From positions 124,001-188,000 of the forward strand of contig NZ_MCUN01000010.1 in NCBI RefSeq assembly GCF_002873455.1: a stretch of DNA of 64,000 bases. Reading direction: 5' to 3'. The position numbers and the translations under genes were made by a program. The stretch comes from Vibrio splendidus (GTDB lineage Bacteria > Pseudomonadota > Gammaproteobacteria > Enterobacterales > Vibrionaceae). Each line of letters begins with the position of its first letter. Position 1 is the stretch's first letter. The notes under the pieces were generated by a model, which worked only from the letters and a program-made list of their open reading frames with translations, was not told where the DNA came from and made no database searches. Positions 60,601 through 64,000 of the stretch are shown piece after piece.

Positions 60601-62393
60601 AGTGCTACCTACTTACGTTAATTCTATTGTTTAGCGGATTGTTACATGCTCAAGAAAACGAGTTCCTTCCCGTTGAAGAGGCCTTCCCTGTTACATGGGA
60701 AGCCACAAACCAAGGCGCGGTCATCAGCTTTGATACCCACAAGGGTTACTACCTGTATCAATCTCGATTTTCGTTCAAAGGGGAGTCCTCATTATCAACG
60801 TTAGAACCGAGTTATTCGCTGCCAGGTGAAGAGAAAGAGGACCCTAACTTTGGCAACGTCGTCGTATTTCACGAGCCCGTTACCGTTACTGTTCCTTACT
60901 CGGGAAGTGGGAAACTCACCGTGCGTTATCAAGGCTGCGCAGACAAAGGACTTTGTTATCTGCCGCAAAAGTTAGTGCTCGATTTACCTATGCTCGAAAC
61001 CGTAGCTGAAGCTCTGATTGAGGAGCCATCAAACTCTCTATATCAAACCCTAGGTGAGATCAGTGAGGATACGAATGGCTTATCTTCGTTCCTATCCCAA
61101 GCCGGTAAGTTACAAGCGCTTCTTGTGTTCTTCTTGCTTGGTTTAGGCTTGTCCCTGACGCCATGTGTACTACCGATGATTCCGATTTTGGCTAGCATCA
61201 TCGGTGGCGAAAAAGCGATGACAGGCAAGAAAGGTGCGGCACTCTCCAGTTCCTATGTTCTGGGTATGGCGACCAGCTATGCCATGACGGGGATCTTAGT
61301 CACCACCTTGGCAAAAGGGGTCAACCTACAAGCCGCGATGCAACAGCCTTGGTTGTTAAGTAGCTTTGCGGCGGTTTTTGTTCTGCTTGCGTTGGCGATG
61401 TTCGGATTCTATGAACTTCAGCTGCCTGCCGCTCTTCAGCAAAAACTCAACAGCGGTTCAGACAAGCTTGGCGGCGGTAAGATCGCCAGTGTCTTTGCCA
61501 TGGGCGCAATCTCAGCCTTGGTGGTGTCACCTTGTGTCAGTGCGCCATTAGCTGGTGCGTTGCTGTACGTTTCAACCACTCAAGATTGGATGTTTGGCGG
61601 AGCGACTCTGTTCGTAATGGCGCTTGGTATGGGCGTACCACTTATCGCTATCGGAGCGAGTGGCGGGCGTTTGCTATTAAGAAGTGGCGCATGGATGGTT
61701 TCAGTTAAGCAAGTATTTGGCGTGCTGCTATTGGCTGTTGCTATCGTGCTATTAAGCCGCTTTGTCGCTCCATCGATCATTATGATCTTATGGGCGCTGC
61801 TCGCCATCGGTTCTGGGGTCCATTTCGGGGCTTTAGAAGCCGCCCAACCGGGTTGGGCGCGTACACGTAAGTTCTCTGCTTTGCTACCACTGAGCTATGG
61901 GTTAGTTCTGTTTGTCGGATTCTTCTTGGGTAATACCGATCCTCTGAATCCACTTGCAAACAGGGAGTCAGTCCAATCCATTACGACCACTCCATTTGAA
62001 AAAACAGACTCTATTGTTCAGTTAGAACAACAGTTGCAAACCGCAGCGAGCGGCGGCCAAAAAGTGCTAGTCGACCTTTACGCAGATTGGTGTGTGTCTT
62101 GTAAAGTAATTGAAGCGAATGTGTTCAACGACCAACAAGTGAGCCTAAAGCTTAAAGAGTGGAAGACCATAAAACTTGATGTAACAGAAAGCTCCCCCGA
62201 GCAAATGGCGTGGCTCAACAACAAAAATGTGTTCGGTCCACCAGCTATTTTCTTTTACTCACCCGCCAGTGGTGAAATAGAGCCTGCGCGAGTAATGGGG
62301 GATATTGATAAAGAGGGTTTCAATAAAAAACTCAAACTTGCCAATAAGCTCGCTTACACACGAACAACAGAAGCTGATAGCCAAACGAACTAA
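60597..62393 (+). CDS. dsbD: Thiol:disulfide interchange protein DsbD
   Basis: Carries electrons from cytosolic thioredoxin to the periplasm, 598 residues. The signal peptide ends near residue 18. The alpha domain has Cys114 and Cys120 (YQGCADKGLCYLPQ), the beta membrane domain has Cys190 and Cys313 (LTPCVLPM and SPCVSAPLAG), and the gamma thioredoxin domain has Cys499/Cys502 (DLYADWCVSCK). It overlaps the ApbE stop by four bases. This may be a specialised paralogue for the redox module rather than the housekeeping DsbD. It ends the run of same-strand genes that begins at flp. Confidence 0.93.
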   Translation: MKCYLLTLILLFSGLLHAQENEFLPVEEAFPVTWEATNQGAVISFDTHKGYYLYQSRFSFKGESSLSTLEPSYSLPGEEKEDPNFGNVVVFHEPVTVTVPYSGSGKLTVRYQGCADKGLCYLPQKLVLDLPMLETVAEALIEEPSNSLYQTLGEISEDTNGLSSFLSQAGKLQALLVFFLLGLGLSLTPCVLPMIPILASIIGGEKAMTGKKGAALSSSYVLGMATSYAMTGILVTTLAKGVNLQAAMQQPWLLSSFAAVFVLLALAMFGFYELQLPAALQQKLNSGSDKLGGGKIASVFAMGAISALVVSPCVSAPLAGALLYVSTTQDWMFGGATLFVMALGMGVPLIAIGASGGRLLLRSGAWMVSVKQVFGVLLLAVAIVLLSRFVAPSIIMILWALLAIGSGVHFGALEAAQPGWARTRKFSALLPLSYGLVLFVGFFLGNTDPLNPLANRESVQSITTTPFEKTDSIVQLEQQLQTAASGGQKVLVDLYADWCVSCKVIEANVFNDQQVSLKLKEWKTIKLDVTESSPEQMAWLNNKNVFGPPAIFFYSPASGEIEPARVMGDIDKEGFNKKLKLANKLAYTRTTEADSQTN

Positions 62394-62413
62394 GGCCTAC
62401 GCGAGATAAAATC

Positions 62414-62446
62414 AAAATCGCCCAATCATAAATTGGGCGATTTTTT
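62414..62446. terminator. Bidirectional terminator after dsbD
   Basis: AAAATCGCCCAAT-CATA-ATTGGGCGATTTTTT, between convergent genes. Confidence 0.93.
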
Positions 62447-62474
62447 CTTATCTGGTTTGCAGGTATGAGGCAAT

Positions 62475-63635
62475 TTATTTTGGGTTTTCTAGCTGACCAA
62501 TAACCGTTTGAGTCAATTGCTCAGTATACGGGTTGATCTTCCAGTGCTCTGGGCTCCAACCTTTTACGAAACGTTGAAAATCAGCCCACGCCACATAAAA
62601 CATAGGTCGCCACGCAGCTTCGATGTCATCAAACGAAAGCTGTGGCTGATAGTATGCCAATGCCTCTTCCAAGAATCGGAAGTATGTCTCTAACATATGT
62701 GACTCAAGTTCAGCGCAATCTTGCGGCCTCACCGCACTGCTCATAAACAGAGCCACGTCTTTCATCGCACAACCATGACCCACATATTGAAAATCGACCG
62801 CAGCAGCGTTTTGGCTTTCTGAATCAAAACAGAAATTAGCGAGCTTGGCGTCACCATGCACCAAAGTTGGATACGGACACTCTCTGAGTAAACGGTCGAT
62901 GTGTTGCGCTTGATTCTTCAATGGTAAGTCAACCAAGGCATTGAACTCATCAGGACGTGTGTCTAAATGCCAGTAAGTACCTATTTTCCATAATGATGCA
63001 GACTGCTCTTGGTCGATATAGATATGCTTTGCATGAAAATTAGCAAGCCACTTTAAGCAGGCATCACGTTGTTTTTGCTCTGCGAGAGTGTAACCACACG
63101 CCAGTTCAGGTTGAGTATCTTTGGTTGCCAGATCGTCAGAAACAGCAAGCACATCAAACAGAGAAGTTAACGGAAAGCCGATATCCGCTAAGTCTTCCAT
63201 CACAATCAGCCACTCGTTCTCTTGTAACTCACATTTCAGCCCAACAGGCACAGGGCAACGCTCATCCCATTGCTGAGTGAACGATTGATACCAAGCCGTT
63301 TCCACTTGATAAGAGTGCACCTTTCGTTGGTGAGAGAGTTTGGTATTCCAACCCTTTGGGTGTTCTGCTTTATCTGGCAATGCGACATGCTTAACAATCA
63401 CACTCTTAAGTTCAGCATGGCTTTCTCGAGAAAAGACTAAGCGAACTAACTCGCCATATCCCCCCCACAGACGTTGAATTACTTGGACATCAAATCCTTG
63501 GTAACACCCCAACGAGGTCGCTATTTTTTGATAAAGCTCATTTTGATAAAACTCTTGTTGATAAAGCTCTGGCTGATTTTGACTTGTACTCACTTGTGAT
63601 TGAGCAAGATTGTTTGACGGTATTGATTGAGACAT
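62475..63635 (-). CDS. APH/ecdysteroid-kinase-like phosphotransferase
   Basis: 386-residue kinase-fold protein: glycine-rich loop around LWGGYGELVRL, the catalytic loop VHGDAKLANFCF and the Mg2+ loop VDFQYVGHGCAMKDVALF. It resembles aminoglycoside/choline and ecdysteroid-kinase-like (EcKinase) families. The substrate is unknown, so no resistance role should be assumed. The N-terminal 35 residues are low complexity (ELYQ...EFYQ...ELYQ), encoded by a 15-bp tandem repeat. It starts 11 bp after the GNAT gene, so they form an operon. Confidence 0.82.
   Translation of the reverse strand: MSQSIPSNNLAQSQVSTSQNQPELYQQEFYQNELYQKIATSLGCYQGFDVQVIQRLWGGYGELVRLVFSRESHAELKSVIVKHVALPDKAEHPKGWNTKLSHQRKVHSYQVETAWYQSFTQQWDERCPVPVGLKCELQENEWLIVMEDLADIGFPLTSLFDVLAVSDDLATKDTQPELACGYTLAEQKQRDACLKWLANFHAKHIYIDQEQSASLWKIGTYWHLDTRPDEFNALVDLPLKNQAQHIDRLLRECPYPTLVHGDAKLANFCFDSESQNAAAVDFQYVGHGCAMKDVALFMSSAVRPQDCAELESHMLETYFRFLEEALAYYQPQLSFDDIEAAWRPMFYVAWADFQRFVKGWSPEHWKINPYTEQLTQTVIGQLENPK
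63528..63587. repeat. Four 15-bp tandem repeats inside the kinase gene
   Basis: Units begin TTGATAAAGCTC, TTGATAAAACTC, TTGATAAAGCTC and CTGATTTTG at 63528, 63543, 63558 and 63573, giving in-frame Leu/Phe-Tyr-Gln repeats. They resemble the intergenic 15-bp units at 2187-2246. Confidence 0.75.
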
Positions 63636-63646
63636 ATAACTCGTTG

Positions 63647-63931
63647 CTATGCTTTATCGGATAGAAGATGCGACCATTGTTTTTGCCTGTTCATGTAGTG
63701 CACGACATAACTGCACACTGGAACAATTTTGAAGCCTGCTTGTTCAATTTCAGGCAAGACCGACTCCATCATCACCTTACCAAAGCCCTTGCCTTGCAGT
63801 TCATCAGGAATACGTGTCGACGTGATACGTAGTACATCTCCGTCCCTTTGATATCCAACAACCGCGAACTGGTTAGGCTCTAACTCAACCGTGATCAAGT
63901 TCTCGTCTTGAACCCATTTTATTGCCTGCAT
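63647..63931 (-). CDS. Small GNAT-family N-acetyltransferase (YjdJ/NATD1-like)
   Basis: 94-residue minimal acetyltransferase fold: VVGYQRDGDVLRITSTRIPDEL (in parts: VLRITSTRIPDELQGKGFG), GKVMMESVLPEIEQAG, and PVCSYVVHYMNR. The Q/GKGxGKVMM element is the acetyl-CoA-binding loop of the YjdJ/NATD1 group. ATG 63931 is chosen (AGGAG six bases upstream, at 63938-63942); an in-frame TTG two codons earlier is not. The kinase gene follows in the same operon. Substrate unknown. Confidence 0.88.
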   Translation of the reverse strand: MQAIKWVQDENLITVELEPNQFAVVGYQRDGDVLRITSTRIPDELQGKGFGKVMMESVLPEIEQAGFKIVPVCSYVVHYMNRQKQWSHLLSDKA

Positions 63932-64000
63932 TCTCAACTCCTAAAAATAATTGATACGACAAACAATTAAAGTTTGAAGTATGAGTTTCATGTAATAGAC

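Noticed and set aside
62475..63635. Aminoglycoside-resistance enzyme
   Set aside because: Kinase-fold motifs only; no specific resemblance to known resistance phosphotransferases can be claimed.

Overview
The window looks like a chromosomal segment of a marine gammaproteobacterium, most likely a Vibrio. Support for this is the moderate GC content, the AT-rich intergenic regions, the Vibrio-like protein sequences and a complete Flp/Tad pilus locus of the vibrio type. No rRNA, tRNA, CRISPR array, insertion sequence or phage gene was seen.

Left part (1-9358): a purine-degradation block. A leftward operon puuE-uraD-alc-allA-puuD (allantoinase, OHCU decarboxylase, allantoicase, ureidoglycolate lyase, membrane urate oxidase, the last cut by the window edge) diverges from a rightward series: uraH (5-hydroxyisourate hydrolase), two NCS2 purine permeases and an 8-oxoguanine deaminase. 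Together they convert 8-oxoguanine or urate to glyoxylate plus urea. The glyoxylate is handled at 22788-29825 by the leftward operon gcl-hyi-glxR-glycerate 2-kinase and the divergent malate synthase aceB, followed by a GlcG-like gene. A MarR regulator (30466-30954) with the residues known to bind urate in HucR-type proteins diverges from an EamA exporter, the pecS/pecM arrangement. An 18-bp operator-like sequence is found at that pair and again, with 2-3 mismatches, in both the puuE/uraH and gcl/aceB promoter regions. This suggests one urate-responsive regulon.

Between these blocks (9359-22624) lie a secreted alpha-xenorhabdolysin-A-like pore-forming protein with a large unfamiliar secreted partner, an amidohydrolase lipoprotein, an RND efflux pump with its adaptor divergent from a two-component system, and a RutR-like TetR regulator. 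31073-39790 holds assorted transporters (two EamA, one MFS), a LysR regulator, outer-membrane barrels, a lipoprotein and a small orphan ORF with an in-frame stop.

Right part (39835-62393): two divergent lipoproteins with related N-terminal domains, one a 1623-residue multidomain protein with a Fur-box-like site upstream. Next comes the Tad locus flp-cpaB(rcpC)-rcpA-cpaD-tadZ-tadA-B-C-D-E-F-G without a prepilin peptidase gene. Directly downstream on the same strand is a five-gene redox module: thioredoxin-like protein, DUF4266 protein, DUF3570 outer-membrane barrel, ApbE-like flavin transferase and DsbD. The DUF3570 protein carries a DxxSGAS motif, the known ApbE flavinylation signature. The window ends with an APH-like kinase and a small GNAT protein, both leftward.
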